A stretch of DNA of 64,000 bases. It comes from Phytoseiulus persimilis (taxonomy: Eukaryota; Arthropoda; Arachnida; Mesostigmata; Phytoseiidae). Each line of letters begins with the position of its first letter. The first letter of the stretch is position 1. The stretch lies in the NCBI GenBank assembly GCA_037576195.1, contig CM075104.1:23204211-23268210 (forward strand), written 5' to 3'. Of the stretch, positions 43,012-56,000 are shown in pieces. The notes beneath the pieces were generated by a model. The model searched no databases, was not told where the DNA came from, and saw nothing but the letters and a program-made list of their open reading frames with translations. The position numbers and the translations under genes were made by a program.

Positions 43012-43565
43012 CTAAATACCTCCCGCTTCCATTCCATGAGAGTCCGTCGGTTCATCTGCAGTGTCCAGAGCTCGCTGACGCGCCCGTTCTCCCGCTTCAG
43101 CCGCTCGACGTGTTTCGGAGTTCGTGACGAGTCGCGCCCTCCGAACTTTCTCCCTCGCTTTCTCGCCCAACATGATTCTCTCGAAACGGCCCGGAACATA
43201 ATCCCATTCTTCCCTCCGCCTGAGCCCGTACGCCACCACCTGTTTCAATCTCCCCGCCCCCACCCCCTGAAACCCACAGCCCAGTCCCCTTTGTCGCGCA
43301 AGGCCTCGCAGTGAAGCACGTTGTGTTACGCATCGTCGGTTCCATCTGACGTGCGCAGGGTGCACACATCAGGGTCTGACTTCCCAATCTCGACCATGAA
43401 GGTCCGAACCTGACCATGCCCCTCGAGAATCCGGGTTAGTCTGCAGTTGAGCTCCCCGTGCTCGCAGTCCACCGTGTTGTGCAAGTTTCTAAAGATATGC
43501 CTCGTCCATTTTCCCTTCGACTCCCCGATTAGACCTGCCCCCCATTCACGCTGCCATGCCTCCAT
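43012..43565 (-). pseudogene. LINE C-terminal remnant (R1/I-like)
   Basis: The minus strand from 43565 reads RHIFRNLHNTVDCEHGELNC then RILEGHGQVRTFMVEIGKSD and DVCTLRTSDGTDDA. After a frameshift near 43330 it continues NVLHCEALRDKGDWAVGFRG. The order LTxxLxGHGxF..Y, C..C and HxxxxC is typical of the region after the RT domain in R1/I-group LINEs. It is separate from the Jockey/CR1-type element just upstream on the same strand. Confidence 0.6.
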
Positions 43566-43650
43566 GGTTTCCTCCCTCCCTTCCGAGTCCCTTCTCCCCC
43601 AACACGTGCTCCTTTCTTCGCTCGCTCAGAAACGATGAGACGACCCAGAT

Positions 43651-45854
43651 TTAGCACTCCGAGAAGCCCCGGTCCCTCATTTTGGGATTTTTCTTGGGAA
43701 ATTTTGGGATGACTAGCGAGTTGTAGAGTCTCGTGTAGAATTCGGGACGTTTAACAGCGAAGCATCTGAAAATGTTGTTGATCACAGACCGAGCCGGGGC
43801 AACCGTGATTGCAATGTGACGGCCGGAATCGAGGTCTGTTGAGACAATGACACCGAGATCCCGGATGGAGCGGATCAAAGGTAGTAGCTCTCCGTCTATG
43901 GAGTAAGACGGGGAAGGTGCATTCGAGCCGCCGTCCACTAAGACCGCACACTTTGAGATCGATAGTAACATTTTGTTTCCTGTGCACCATCGGACCACGC
44001 CGTCGATTGCTGCCCGTAGAGTTGTTCGGTCAACATGGTCGCGAGCGGGCCCGACGAGTTCCAAGTCATCGGCGAATAGGAAGTAGCTGGTGTACGGGGG
44101 GCGGTAATCACGGATATCTAGTACAAAGATTACGTAGAATAATGCGGAGAGGGGCCACCTTGGGGTACGCCAGACGTGGCGGGGTATGGCACAGATAGGT
44201 GCTTGTCGATCCTCACTCTGAAAGATCGGTCCGACAGGAAGCTGCGACACCACTCAACGGTCTTGTGGCGGAGTCCTATGTCCTCCTATCCTCATCTTCC
44301 GAAGCAGTAATTGGTGATCGACTCTGTCGAAGGCCGATTTTTGATCGAAGTACACCACGTGAAATGGAACGCCGTCGTTTAAGAATCGCCCGAACTCCTG
44401 CGTCATCGCGAGCAGCTGGGTGCAAGTTGACTTTTTGGGAAAGAACCCATGCTGCTTTGGGTCATAGATGTCGTTGAGTCTTAGGTGTCGGGTGACGTGT
44501 GTGGCAACAATATTTTCGAAGATTGCACACGCTGACGAGCATTGGGACACTGGACGGAAATTTCTGACGTCGTCTTTAGCTCTTTTCTTATGTATCGCGT
44601 TTACAATGCCGCTCCTGAAGAGGGCTGATGCGGTTCCGTCCTCGTATGATCGCTGGAGAATCAGGGAGAGCGGTTCGCAGAAGAAGAAGCGAAATGTTTT
44701 GAGGAAGTTGGGTGGGATGCGATCGGGCGTACAAGACATCTTGGAGGGCAGCGCTGAGAGATGCTTCAAGATCACGTCCTCATTGAATACGATAGAGCTG
44801 TTGGGAACCGTCTGTGCATTTGCGTTCTTCGACTGTTTAGTCCCAGGCGCGGGTTCGGCGGGGTTGAGCACAGTAGCACAGTGACTCGCAAGTATGTTTG
44901 CCTTGTCGGTGGGATCGTGAACAGTTCCGCCTGGGGTTTGCAATGTGGGAACGGTCTCGAATCCTTTCAGGCGCGTGTTCGAGTAACAGTAGGAAGCGCG
45001 AATATTTCCCAAGACTAGGCCGATCTCCGAGAGTGTGCGCTTTCTCAGAGTCGCCCTTTTGAGATGTCGCGCCACAACTTCGGGGCTGTGACGTCCATCC
45101 GTCGTCGCATTTTCTAGGCGATCAATTCAACGATCCAGGTTGGCGGCCGTGGATGCTGAGGACCGTAGTGGGACGAAAGATTCGATCAGGAAAAGGCAAC
45201 AGGCGACGAATTCGGAGTACATCTCGTCAGCTGTCGTGCGACGCGGGTACCGCTTTGGGCGGCGGTTGTTCGGAGATAAGATTGAAATTTATAGCGAAGT
45301 GATCGGATGTAATGGGTGATTGAGACGACGACAGATCTACGATAAGCTCACGGTTCGTTGTAATCAGCAAATCGAGGGTGTTTCCCGATTTGTGCGTGGG
45401 GGACTCGATCAGTTGCGAGAGCCCGTTTGCCTCGCAGCACTCCAAAAACGCCGTTTCTTTCGGCGAGTTGGGGAAAGACAGATAATCTTTCTCGGTTCTC
45501 CCAGCATCGTGAGATTTTCTTCGTCCTTCTGATGTCCTTCGGTGTTGAGTTGCGGTGGAGTCCAATTCGGAACGGGAATTCTCGTGGGGGATACCTTCCT
45601 TTCTCGCATTCCTTGGCGAGGTGTGTGCCGGTTTCAGGTCTCCCGTATGTGTTGCAGTTCACATCGATAGTAGGATCGCGGCTACGTCGTTGGGTTCTGG
45701 TGTTGAGCATTCCTGCTCTTGTTAACGCCAGAATTCGACTACCCTGCAAGTTATCGTACACATCCAGTTGGAAACCTCTTGTCTCTTTGAATCGTCGATA
45801 TATGCACAGTGTGGATTTGGATTCCGTGTTCTGTTCGGTCGGAGTCGTTGGCAC
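43651..45854 (-). pseudogene. Jockey/CR1-type LINE: endonuclease end and reverse transcriptase, broken
   Basis: Minus strand. Around 45565-45227 is the end of an AP-endonuclease domain (FLECCEANGLSQLIESPTHK, LDLLITT, SPITSDHFAI). From 45075 comes the RT: LKHLSALPSKMSCTPDRIPPNF, LILQRSYEDG, NFRPVSQCSSACAIFENIVA, KQHGFFPKKSTCTQLL and VYFDQKSAFDRVDHQLLL. A frameshift or stop near 44260 separates the palm with SGVPQGGPLSALFY, YFLFADDLELV (FADD catalytic motif) and CTGNKMLLSISKCAVL. The 5' part is out of frame, and the element ends near 43650. Several lesions make it inactive. Confidence 0.8.
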
Positions 45855-46053
45855 GAATCAATTTACCAAGCGTCGAAGATCCAGCGGAGAGCCTAGAGAA
45901 TCCACACTCTCTTCTAGCAATGCCAGATCTAGCAGGAGTCTCCGTACGTCATTTCGGGTTCAGATTTGTCGAGTGCAATGCAAAGTACCTGTGTCGGACT
46001 GTGGTGCATCCGCCTCACTCCAATATATACATTTTATTTCGAAAGCGTGATCA

Positions 46054-46212
46054 NNNNNNNNNNNNNNNNNNNNNNNNNNNNNNNNNNNNNNNNNNNNNNN
46101 NNNNNNNNNNNNNNNNNNNNNNNNNNNNNNNNNNNNNNNNNNNNNNNNNNNNNNNNNNNNNNNNNNNNNNNNNNNNNNNNNNNNNNNNNNNNNNNNNNNN
46201 NNNNNNNNNNNN
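46054..46212. other. assembly gap (159 N)
   Basis: A run of N directly before the leader of composite repeat copy B. Its true length is unknown. Confidence 1.
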
Positions 46213-46334
46213 TGCCGGCCTTTGGCCGACTGGAGTCGGCGCGCTGCGCGCGGTTGGACGGCGCTCTGTGCCATCGAGGCACTTTTCTCTCCCTTCTGGT
46301 TCAGCATTCTGATTTTGAAAACATATGGTAAGAT
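46213..46334 (+). repeat. hairpin-rich leader of the composite repeat, copy B
   Basis: GCCGGCCTTTGGCCGACTGG and the following GCGCGCTGCGCGCGG, through CATTCTGATTTTGAAAACAT, matching 35273-35385. Confidence 0.85.
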
Positions 46335-47667
46335 GGTCTCGGAATCACCCCCAGAGTTGGAAAGAAATGCTCAGATGGGTCTCGGAATCACCCCTCCAGA
46401 GTTGGAAAGTAATGCTCAGATTGGTCTCGGAATCCACCCCCCAGAGTGGGAAAGTTATGCTCCGATTGGCCCCGGAATCACCCTCCAGAGTTGGGAAGTA
46501 ATGCTCAGATTGACCCCGGAATCACCCCCTCCAGAGTTGGAAGTAATGCTCAGATTGGCTCCCGGAATCACCCCTCCAGAGTTGGAAAGTAATGCTCAGA
46601 TTGACCCGGAATCACCTCTCCAGAGTTGGAAGTAATGCTCAGATTGGTCTCGGAATCACCCTCCAGAGTTGGAAGTAATGCTCAGATTGGTCTCGGAATC
46701 ACCCCTCCAGAGTTGGAAAGAATGCTCAGATTGGTCTCGGAATCACCCCTCCAGAGCTGGAAGTAATGCTCAGATTGACCCCGGAATCACCCCTCCAGAG
46801 TTGGGAAGTAGTGCTCAGATTGGTCTCGGAATCACCCCTCCAGAGTGGAAGTAATGCTCAGATTGGCCCCGGAATCACCCCTCCAGAGTTGGAAGTAATG
46901 CTCAGATTGATCCCGGAATCACCCCTCCAGAGTTGGAAGTAATGCTCAGATTGGCCCCGGAATCACCCCTCCAGAGTTGGAAAGTAATGCTCAGATTGGT
47001 CTCGGAATCACCCCTCCAGAGTTGGGAAGTAATGCTCAGATTGAGCCCGGAATCACCCCTCCAGAGTTGGAAGTAATGCTCAGATTGGTCTCCGGAATCA
47101 CCCCTCCAGAGTTGGGAAAGTACTGCTCAGATTGACCCGGAATCACCCCTCCAGAGTTGGAAAGTAATGCTCAGATTGACCCGGAATCACCCCTCCAGAG
47201 TTGGGAAGTAATGCTCAGATTGCCCCGGAATCACCCCTCCAGAGTTGGAAGTAATGCTCAGATTGGTCTCGGAATCACCCCTCCAGAGTTGGGAAGTAAT
47301 GCTCAGATTGGACCCGGAATCACCCCTCCAGAGTTGGGAAGTAATGCTCAGATTGGCCCCGGATCACCCCTCCAGAGTTGGGAAGTAATGCTCAGATGGC
47401 TCCGGAATCACCCCTCCAGAGTTGGGAGAGTACATGCTCAGATTGAGCCCCGGAATCACCCCTCCAGAGTTGGGAAGTAATGCTCAGATTGACCCCGGAA
47501 TCACCCCTCCAGAGTTGGGAAGTAATGCTCAGGATTGACCCGGAATCACCCCTCCAGAGTTGGAAGTAATGCTCAGATTGACCCCGGAATCAACCCCTCC
47601 AGAGTTGGGAAGGTAATGCTCAGATTGACCCCGGAATCCCCTCCAGAGTTGGAAGTAATGCTCAGAT
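46335..47667 (+). repeat. 45-bp minisatellite array B, left part
   Basis: Same unit as array A but with many one-base gains or losses, mostly in short runs (GGAAAG versus GGAAG, ACCCCGG versus ACCCGG), so no long ORF survives. It is interrupted by a LINE at about 47668. Confidence 0.95.
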
Positions 47668-47792
47668 GAGAGCTGCTTGATCCACATACTCAGGACCGGG
47701 AGACCTTCAGCATTATCCGTATAGGGAGACAGCGCAGAGATTCCGCACCATATCAGAACACATCGAGGTTATTCGGAGGTTGAATCTCGGAG

Positions 47793-49815
47793 ATGGGTCT
47801 GCCGAGAACCCTTCGCAAGAGCTCCCAAGGCGAGAAAGAGGGCGATGAAGAAGAGATGAAGCGCACAGACATGGAAACGATGGACGAAGAGGTCGAAGAG
47901 AGAGCGGAAAACGTCATAGAGGCAAACCCGAACGCTGTTGGGCTCCAGGCTGAAGTAGCAAAGGCTAACAAGGATAAGATACAGAAGTCTACTTGCCCAA
48001 TCCAATTGCCCCCGGAAGCAACTCTCAGGGTAGAAGGGCCCATATCGGAGAACGAATCAAGGAGTAGCAAGAAGCGCAAAGATTCTTCTACAGATGGGGA
48101 AGAGTGCGATAAGAGAGCAAAAACCTGCGATTTGGAAGAAAAAATTGCTGGAAAAATAAACAGTATAATCAAGAAGAAAATCGACGAATTATACGAGAAC
48201 GAAGTCCATAACACCGCGAAAGTAATCAAAAAAAATCACCCAAGAACTCATCAGGGGGAGTGGCGAGGCTTGATAGAGAAGTCAGAGACCTCATCAAGGA
48301 GAGTGTGACGATCCCGATACAAGCTGAGACGAAACCTGTGAGATATGTGCGAAACGCGAATGCGGAACAAAGGGTGCCTCAGAGCGGAAGACAAGATTAG
48401 AGCAAGAAGAAGCTCATAAAATAAAGAGAGAGATCTCAAATCTGGAAACCCTGGAAGGAATGGTACACCTTGCGAGAAGAAATGGCCCAAGCAAACCTTC
48501 GAGAAGGTAACTAAAAGCAACGCTGGAATTGTCGGTAACCGCGGCTGCCGTGTACTCATCCACAGCGGCGATGATCAGGATCAGAGAACGACGAACATCA
48601 TTGAGCAGCTGTCCCGCCTTCCCCGCGGTCAAGGAAATCCACAGCCTCGAGGACGGTGGTCGCTTCTACAACTGCACTGCTGTCGCCTGCGCTCCTGAGA
48701 GCAGGTGCCTCACAAGTCGCTAAAGAGAAGAGAACCCTCATCGTGGGAAAGATCAAGAGCGCCGCTACACCGATAGACATCGCAGATATACTTCAGAAAG
48801 TGGCAGAGCAGGTGAAAATGAGCTGTCATAAAATCGAACAAAAGGTCCTGATAAAGATACGGTGTAACTCCGACCACGAACTATACGGGAAACTCGCGGA
48901 GGCTGTTGGATCGTCAATGGCATGAAGGTGGAGCAGAGCTGTCGCTCAAGTCACTCCGAGACCCTGCCAAAAGGTCAGCAGACAGGAGACAAACAGACGG
49001 CAAGAAGACCTCGCGACGAAATGAAGGATCAATCTCGTCGGAACAGGAGAGAAAAGCTTTGCCGATGTCCTCAGAAACCTTAGCAGCAATATCGACACGG
49101 AGACGTCCAGAGCTCTTGGAGTCGACGTCCGAGGGGTGCGCCAAACAGGAGAAGGTGTCAGGATCCAGATTCGGGAAAAGAAAAATGGAGGACAGGAGAG
49201 ACTAGCCAAAGACATCTCTGATGAGCTGAAACTGAGCGCGAAAACGCGGGGGCCCCAACTGAATCCACCATCATTGTGTCTCGCATGGACATGGTCACTG
49301 ATGAGTTGGAGATCGATAAGAACTCAGAAGCGCACTAGGAAGGCAGCAGGAAGGATACATTCGAGTGGAACAGATAAGAGAAACGAAATCAGGGGAAAGA
49401 ACAGCCTTGGTCCGACTATCCAAATCCGACGCTGAAAGGATGCTTAAGATAGGAAAGATCAATTCGGATGGCAACTCTGCAGCGTAAAAGAATGGTACGA
49501 TGTTCCTATCTGCTACAGGTGTCAGTGCGTGGGCCACAAATCCAACACTTGCTCAGTAAAGAAACAGAGAGGAAGTGCTACCGATGCGGAGGCAACGGCC
49601 ACATCGGCAAGAATTGTGAATCAGCGGAAGCTTTCTGTACAAGCTGTGAAGCAAGCGGACATTCGGCATACTCATCACTGTGCTCGAAATATCGACTGAT
49701 CATCCAGACGATGCGAGACCGGTCGCGAAGCAGTGGACAGCGAACTGAGAATGTCGAGAACCGCGGACCAGCAATCGGAAAACCCACAGAAGCCGAGACG
49801 CAAGAGAGACCATAG
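47793..49815 (+). pseudogene. LINE ORF1 (Gag-like protein with CCHC knuckles), frameshifted
   Basis: The ORF opens at 47793 with MGLPRTLRKSSQGEKEGDEE and is rich in Glu and Lys with a coiled-coil-like segment (KINSIIKKKIDELYENE). After several frameshifts the middle shows TLIVGKIKSAATPIDIADIL and VKMSCHKIEQKVLIKIRC, then VRIQIREKKNG. Near 49500-49690 are three zinc knuckles: CYRCQCVGHKSNTC, CYRCGGNGHIGKNC and CTSCEASGHSAYSSLC. This is the usual ORF1 layout of R1-type LINEs. Confidence 0.75.
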
Positions 49816-49874
49816 GAAACAGAACAAAGGAGTCTGAAGGATGGAGCACAATGCAGAACGGGAAGAGGGTCCCG

Positions 49875-52816
49875 TCAGGAAACTACAATGAACATGAAGA
49901 TAGTACAGATCAACCTCGACGATCTAGAGCAGCACACGCTCTCCTGGAAGACAGAGTCAACAAGGAAGATATCAGCGTATGTATACTGCGCGGAGTGATA
50001 GAAAAATATCCAACAGAAAATTTGGAAGAGACCAGGGATGGATCTCTGAAGAATCAGGGATACTGCCATATGGATGACCGTAACTGTAAGGAAAGTATCA
50101 AGGAACGGAAGATAGCTGTTATTTCTCACCGAACCGGAATACAGAAGAATTTATTGAATACATCGAAGCACTAGAAAACGTCGTTGAAGGAACGAGCGGA
50201 CAGCTTATCCTCGCGAGAGACTTCAATGCGGCATCAACGGCCTGGGGAAGTGCTCGCAACACAACCAGGGGCAATGCCTGGAGGAGCTACTGGCAAGACA
50301 AGGATTGTATATACTCAATGACAGCAAGACCCCCACATTCCGAAGAGGTACACAGGAGACCTTCATCGACATCACAGCAGCACGAATCCCGTCTGGGATC
50401 TCAGGATGGACAGTCAATGATGAATTCGAGTCGCTCAGCGACCATCTGAATGTGGAGATGGAAGCTGTAGGAGAGGAACAACGAATACCAGAAGACAGAC
50501 CGGCTGGATTGCAAGACGACTCGACCAGGAGATCCTCGCGCAAAGCATAGATGAGGAATGCAAGAGACTTAAAGATCTCAATATGAATGTAAATGAACAT
50601 GTTATTCTGAAGATCCTACGCAATGCCTGTCAGGCAGCATCATCGAGAGCATCACCCCAGCTGGCCGAAAAAGGCCAGCGTACTGGTGGACGCGAGAAGT
50701 CGCGGAGCAGAGAAAACTTGTCTCTCAGCACGAAGAAACTACGTGCGATCGAGAAGAACAATACACATGAATCCCGAAGCAACGCAGCAGTCCTTAACAA
50801 GATACTCGCTGGAAAAAAAGAAGTACATGAAGACTATCTTGGACGCAAAACGCGCGAGCTGGAGGGATCTCCTAGAGAATCTCAGACAGGATGTGTGGGG
50901 TCTTCCATACAATATCATCCGAGATAAGGTTGGCCGACACAGGCGACAACTATCCTTCGAAACAATTGACAAGGCAGTCTCGGACCTTTCCCAGAGGGCA
51001 CCGATTTCGAGAGAGAAAACTTATCCATCATGAAGAAGATATCCCCGAGGTAACCAATAAAGAAGTTATAGACGCTGCCGATCTAATCGCGCTCCGCAAA
51101 ACACCGGGACCCGATGGCATTCCAGCAGAAGCTCTCAAGATACTCATGAAGAGATGGCCATCCATCTTCAGAAAAGCCGCAAACGCGATCATACAGAGTG
51201 GAATCTTCCCACCTCAATGGCGAACTGCAAGGCTCGTACTGATCCCGAAACCTGGGAAACCGAACTCCTACAGACCCATATACCTGCTGGACACAACCGC
51301 CAAGGCAGTGGAGAGCATCATAAACAAAAGACTACAAGATGAGCTTGAAGAGGACGGGCGTCTCTCCGAAAACCAGTTCGGCTTTCGAAGAGGAAGATCC
51401 ACCCTGTCCGCCCTGGAAAGGGTTACGCAAATCGTTGATGCCGAGAAGCAGCGCTCACGGAAGCTGAGAGACCGTGTCCTCATCACCCTTCTGGATGTCA
51501 GGAATGCCTTCAATTCGGTCGAGTGGGAGGTCGTCCTGAAAAGTCTGCAGAAGAGGCAGATCTCCCCTTACCTCCGGAGAATACTGAGCTGCTACCTACA
51601 AAATAGATGGATCGTCGACGAGAAAGGTCGAACCATCGAATGTCAGCGGGAGTTCCGCAGGGTTCGGTGTTAGGACCGACCTTGTGGAATGTGGCTTATG
51701 ACGACGTTTTGAGAGAGGTACTCCCAAGGGGAGCTGTGACTATCGCATACGCTGACCACCTTGCGATCATAACTAAGGCAAGATCAATGAGGAACGGAAG
51801 AAATCACACAGGACTCACTTGACATAATCTCACGGTGGATGAAAGCGAATCACCTCGCCCTTGGCCTGAGAAAACGGAGGCTGTGATGCTGATCAAACGC
51901 AAAAAGGAGCGCCTCCCAATAGTGGTAGTGGAAGGACATAGAGTAGAAGTGGCCAGATCCGCGAATACTTGGGAGTTCTATTACAGTCCGACCTGAAGGG
52001 GACTGAACACATCAAGATGGTCGTCAATAAGGCCACGAAAGCGGCAACCGACATAGCGACGATTTTACCGCGCACCTATGGAGCATCTGAGGAGCAAAGG
52101 AGGATTTTGGCCACAGTGGCCAATCCATCGCACTGTATGCCGCCCCTATTTGGAGTCCATCTGCGCTGCGATACAAAAAGAACAGTGACGATCTGGAACG
52201 AGCGCAAAGAATCACCGCGATAAGGATCACTAGAGCCTATCGCACGGTATCCACTTCAGCTTTGCTTGTGCTGGCCCGCGCGATCCGTGGCCCTTCCTAG
52301 CGCAGGAGAGAGTGGAGACCTACAGGCGCGACAAGATCCGAGATGGGGACGACGAGTCCGGAAATGACGAGGAGGCCACAAAAAGGATGAAGAGATACGC
52401 GAAGAGACGCTCAACAAGTGGCAACAATCTTGGAGCAGCTCGCTGACCGGCAGAACGACCTACGATAGCATATCGGATCTGCGAAGCTGGTAGAAGCGGG
52501 AATTCGGTGAACTAACGTACCACACAACCCAAGTCCTCACAGGACACAGAGATTTCCAGAAGTACCTTCATCGCTTCAAGAAAGCTCCTAGCCACTGTGC
52601 ATCCTTTGCGATTCAGGTGCAGAGGACGATGTGAATCATACGGTCTTCACTTGCGAAGCGCTGTCTCAGCCAAGACGAGGCTTAAAAGGAGGCACGGTCC
52701 CAGAACTGGTCCAGAAGATGCTGCAAAATGAAGGTAAGTGGAATTTAATCTCACGCAAAATAGGATGTATACTCAAAAAAAGGAGAACATGCTCATGCGA
52801 AGAAACGCAGAACTAA
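49875..52816 (+). pseudogene. LINE ORF2 (endonuclease, reverse transcriptase, C-terminal zinc region), frameshifted
   Basis: It begins near 49890 with MNMKIVQINLDRSRAAHALL, the start of an R1-type endonuclease. The EN continues with FNAASTAWGS and ITAARIPSGISGW. The RT spans about 51050-51850: DAADLIALRKTPGPDGIPAE, ARLVLIPKPGKPNSYRPIYL, LSENQFGFRRGRSTLSAL, LLDVRNAFNSVEW and GSVLGPTLWNVAYDDVLR, followed by TIAYADHLAIITKA. The catalytic YADD has become YADH. Further on come a TAIRITRAYRTVST-like segment near 52220, HTVFTCEALSQPR, and VQKMLQNEGKWNLISRKIGC to 52816. Multiple frameshifts plus the lost catalytic Asp imply inactivity, unless the sequence here is poorly polished. Confidence 0.85.
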
Positions 52817-53012
52817 ACGGGCAAATTATGCCTGCGCCTGAGGTCCCGTAGGGAACCCTAGCCGCAAGACAGAACGTAGAATAGATAACAAAAGGGAGAC
52901 GAGAGCGACTGACGAAGCGGACGGCCCTTGGTGACCCGGAAGTAATACAATACAGGGCTTGCCTTGAGTGCCCAGTCACCAAAAGGGCGAATGGAGGGTT
53001 TTAGAGGACACA

Positions 53013-56000
53013 GGAATCACCCCTCCAGAGTTGGAAAGTAATGCTCAGATTGGCTCGGAATCACCCCTCCAGAGTTGGAAAGTAATGCTCAGATTGGCCC
53101 GGAATCACCCCTCCAGAGTTGGGAAAGTAATGCTCAGATTGGTCTCGGAATCACCCCTCCAGAGTTGGAAGTAATGCTCAGATTGAGCCCGGAATCACCC
53201 CTCCAGAGTTGGAAAGTAATGCTCAGATTGGACTCCGGAATCACCCCTCCAGAGTTGGGAAGTAATGCTCAGATTGGCCTCGGAATCACCCCTCCAGAGT
53301 TGGAAAGTAATGCTCAGATTGGCTCGGAATCACCCCTCCAGAGTTGGAAAGTAATGCTCAGATTGGTCTCGGAATCACCCCTCCAGAGTTGGAAAGTAAT
53401 GCTCAGATTGGTCTCGGAATCACCCCTCCAGAGTTGGAAAGTAATGCTCAGATTGGCTCCGGAATCACCCCTCCAGAGTTGGAAGTAATGCTCAGATTGG
53501 CTCCGGAATCACCCCTCCAGAGTTGGAAAGTAATGCTCAGATTGGTCTCGGAATCACCCCTCCAGAGTTGGGAAGTAATGCTCAGATTGGTCTCGGAATC
53601 ACCCCTCCAGAGTTGGAAAGTAATGCTCAGATTGGTCTCGGAATCACCCCTCCAGAGTTGGAAAGTAATGCTCAGATTGGCTCGGAATCACCCCTCCAGA
53701 GTTGGGAAGTAATGCTCAGATTGGCTCGGAATCACCCCTCCAGAGTTGGAAGTAATGCTCAGATTGGTCTCGGAATCACCCCTCCAGAGTTGGAAAGTAA
53801 TGCTCAGATTGGTCTCGGAATCACCCCTCCAGAGTTGGGAAGTAATGCTCAGATTGGTCCTCGGAATCACCCCTCCAGAGTTGGAAGTAATGCTCAGATT
53901 GGCCTCGGAATCACCCCTCCAGAGTTGGGAAGTAATGCTCAGATTGGCTCCGGAATCACCCCTCCAGAGTTGGGAAGTAATGCTCAGATTGGCCCCGGAA
54001 TCACCCCTCCAGAGTTGGAAGTAATGCTCAGATTGGTCCCGGAATCACCCCTCCAGAGTTGGGAAGTAATGCTCAGATTGGTCTCGGAATCACCCCTCCA
54101 GAGTTGGGAAGTAATGCTCAGATTGGTCCCGGAATCACCCCTCCAGAGTTGGGAAGTAATGCTCAGATTGGCTCCGGAATCACCCCTCCAGAGTTGGGAA
54201 GTAATGCTCAGATTGACCCGGAATCACCCCTCCAGAGTTGGGAAGTAATGCTCAGATTGGTCTCGGAATCACCCCTCCAGAGTTGGAAGTAATGCTCAGA
54301 TTGGCCCGGAATCACCCCTCCAGAGTTGGGAAGTAATGCTCAGATTGGCTCCGGAATCACCCCTCCAGAGTTGGGAAGTAATGCTCAGATTGGCTCGGAA
54401 TCACCCCTCCAGAGTTGGAAGTAATGCTCAGATTGACCCGGAATCACCCCTCCAGAGTTGGAAGTAATGCTCAGATTGGCTCGGAATCACCCCTCCAGAG
54501 TTGGAAAGTAATGCTCAGATTGGCTCCGGAATCACCCCTCCAGAGTTGGGAAGTAATGCTCAGATTGGTCTCGGAATCACCCCTCCAGAGTTGGAAGTAA
54601 TGCTCAGATTGGTCTCGGAATCACCCCTCCAGAGTTGGGAAGTAATGCTCAGATTGGCCCGGAATCACCCCTCCAGAGTTGGGAAGTAATGCTCAGATTG
54701 GCTCCGGAATCACCCCTCCAGAGTTGGAAAGTAATGCTCAGATTGGCTCCGGAATCACCCCTCCAGAGTTGGAAGTAATGCTCAGATTGGCCTCGGAATC
54801 ACCCCTCCAGAGTTGGGAAGTAATGCTCAGATTGGCCCCGGAATCACCCCTCCAGAGTTGGGAAGTAATGCTCAGATTGACCCGGAATCACCCCTCCAGA
54901 GTTGGGAAGTAATGCTCAGATTGGTCTCGGAATCACCCCTCCAGAGTTGGGAAGTAATGCTCAGATTGGTCCCGGAATCACCCCTCCAGAGTTGGGAAGT
55001 AATGCTCAGATTGGTCTCGGAATCACCCCTCCAGAGTTGGGAAGTAATGCTCAGATTGGTCTCGGAATCACCCCTCCAGAGTTGGGAAGTAATGCTCAGA
55101 TTGGCTCCGGAATCACCCCTCCAGAGTTGGGAAGTAATGCTCAGATTGGCTCCGGAATCACCCCTCCAGAGTTGGAAGTAATGCTCAGATTGGTCCTCGG
55201 AATCACCCCTCCAGAGTTGGGAAGTAATGCTCAGATTGGTCTCGGAATCACCCCTCCAGAGTTGGGAAGTAATGCTCAGATTGGTCCTCGGAATCACCCC
55301 TCCAGAGTTGGAAAGTAATGCTCAGATTGGCTCGGAATCACCCCTCCAGAGTTGGGAAGTAATGCTCAGATTGGTCTCGGAATCACCCCTCCAGAGTTGG
55401 AAAGTAATGCTCAGATTGGCCCCGGAATCACCCCTCCAGAGTTGGGAAGTAATGCTCAGATTGGTCTCGGAATCACCCCTCCAGAGTTGGGAAGTAATGC
55501 TCAGATTGGGCTCGGAATCACCCCTCCAGAGTTGGAAAGTAATGCTCAGATTGGTCCTCGGAATCACCCCTCCAGAGTTGGGAAGTAATGCTCAGATTGG
55601 CCCGGAATCACCCCTCCAGAGTTGGGAAGTAATGCTCAGATTGGCCCCGGAATCACCCCTCCAGAGTTGGGAAGTAATGCTCAGATTGGTCTCGGAATCA
55701 CCCCTCCAGAGTTGGGAAGTAATGCTCAGATTGGTCTCCGGAATCACCCCTCCAGAGTTGGGAAGTAATGCTCAGATTGGTCTCGGAATCACCCCTCCAG
55801 AGTTGGGAAGTAATGCTCAGATTGGCCCCGGAATCACCCCTCCAGAGTTGGGAAGTAATGCTCAGATTGACCCCGGAATCACCCCTCCAGAGTTGGGAAG
55901 TAATGCTCAGATTGACCCCGGAATCACCCCTCCAGAGTTGGGAAGTAATGCTCAGATTGACCCGGAATCACCCCTCCAGAGTTGGGAAGTAATGCTCAGA

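Larger units (their letters stand above)
47668..53012 (+). mobile_element. R1-clade-like LINE inserted in the minisatellite
   Basis: A 5.3-kb non-satellite block with array on both sides. The left junction falls after ...AATGCTCAGAT and the right junction before GGAATCACCCC, so the flanking units join with about 7 bases (TGGTCTC) missing and no duplication seen. It carries an ORF1 with zinc knuckles and an ORF2 with endonuclease and RT. The 3' end shows no poly(A); it closes with GGGCGAATGGAGGGTTTTAG. Several R1-clade lineages are site-specific or prefer tandem repeats. Confidence 0.85.

Noticed and set aside
46034-46331. ORFs spanning the N run
   Set aside because: They only appear open because N codons are unread.
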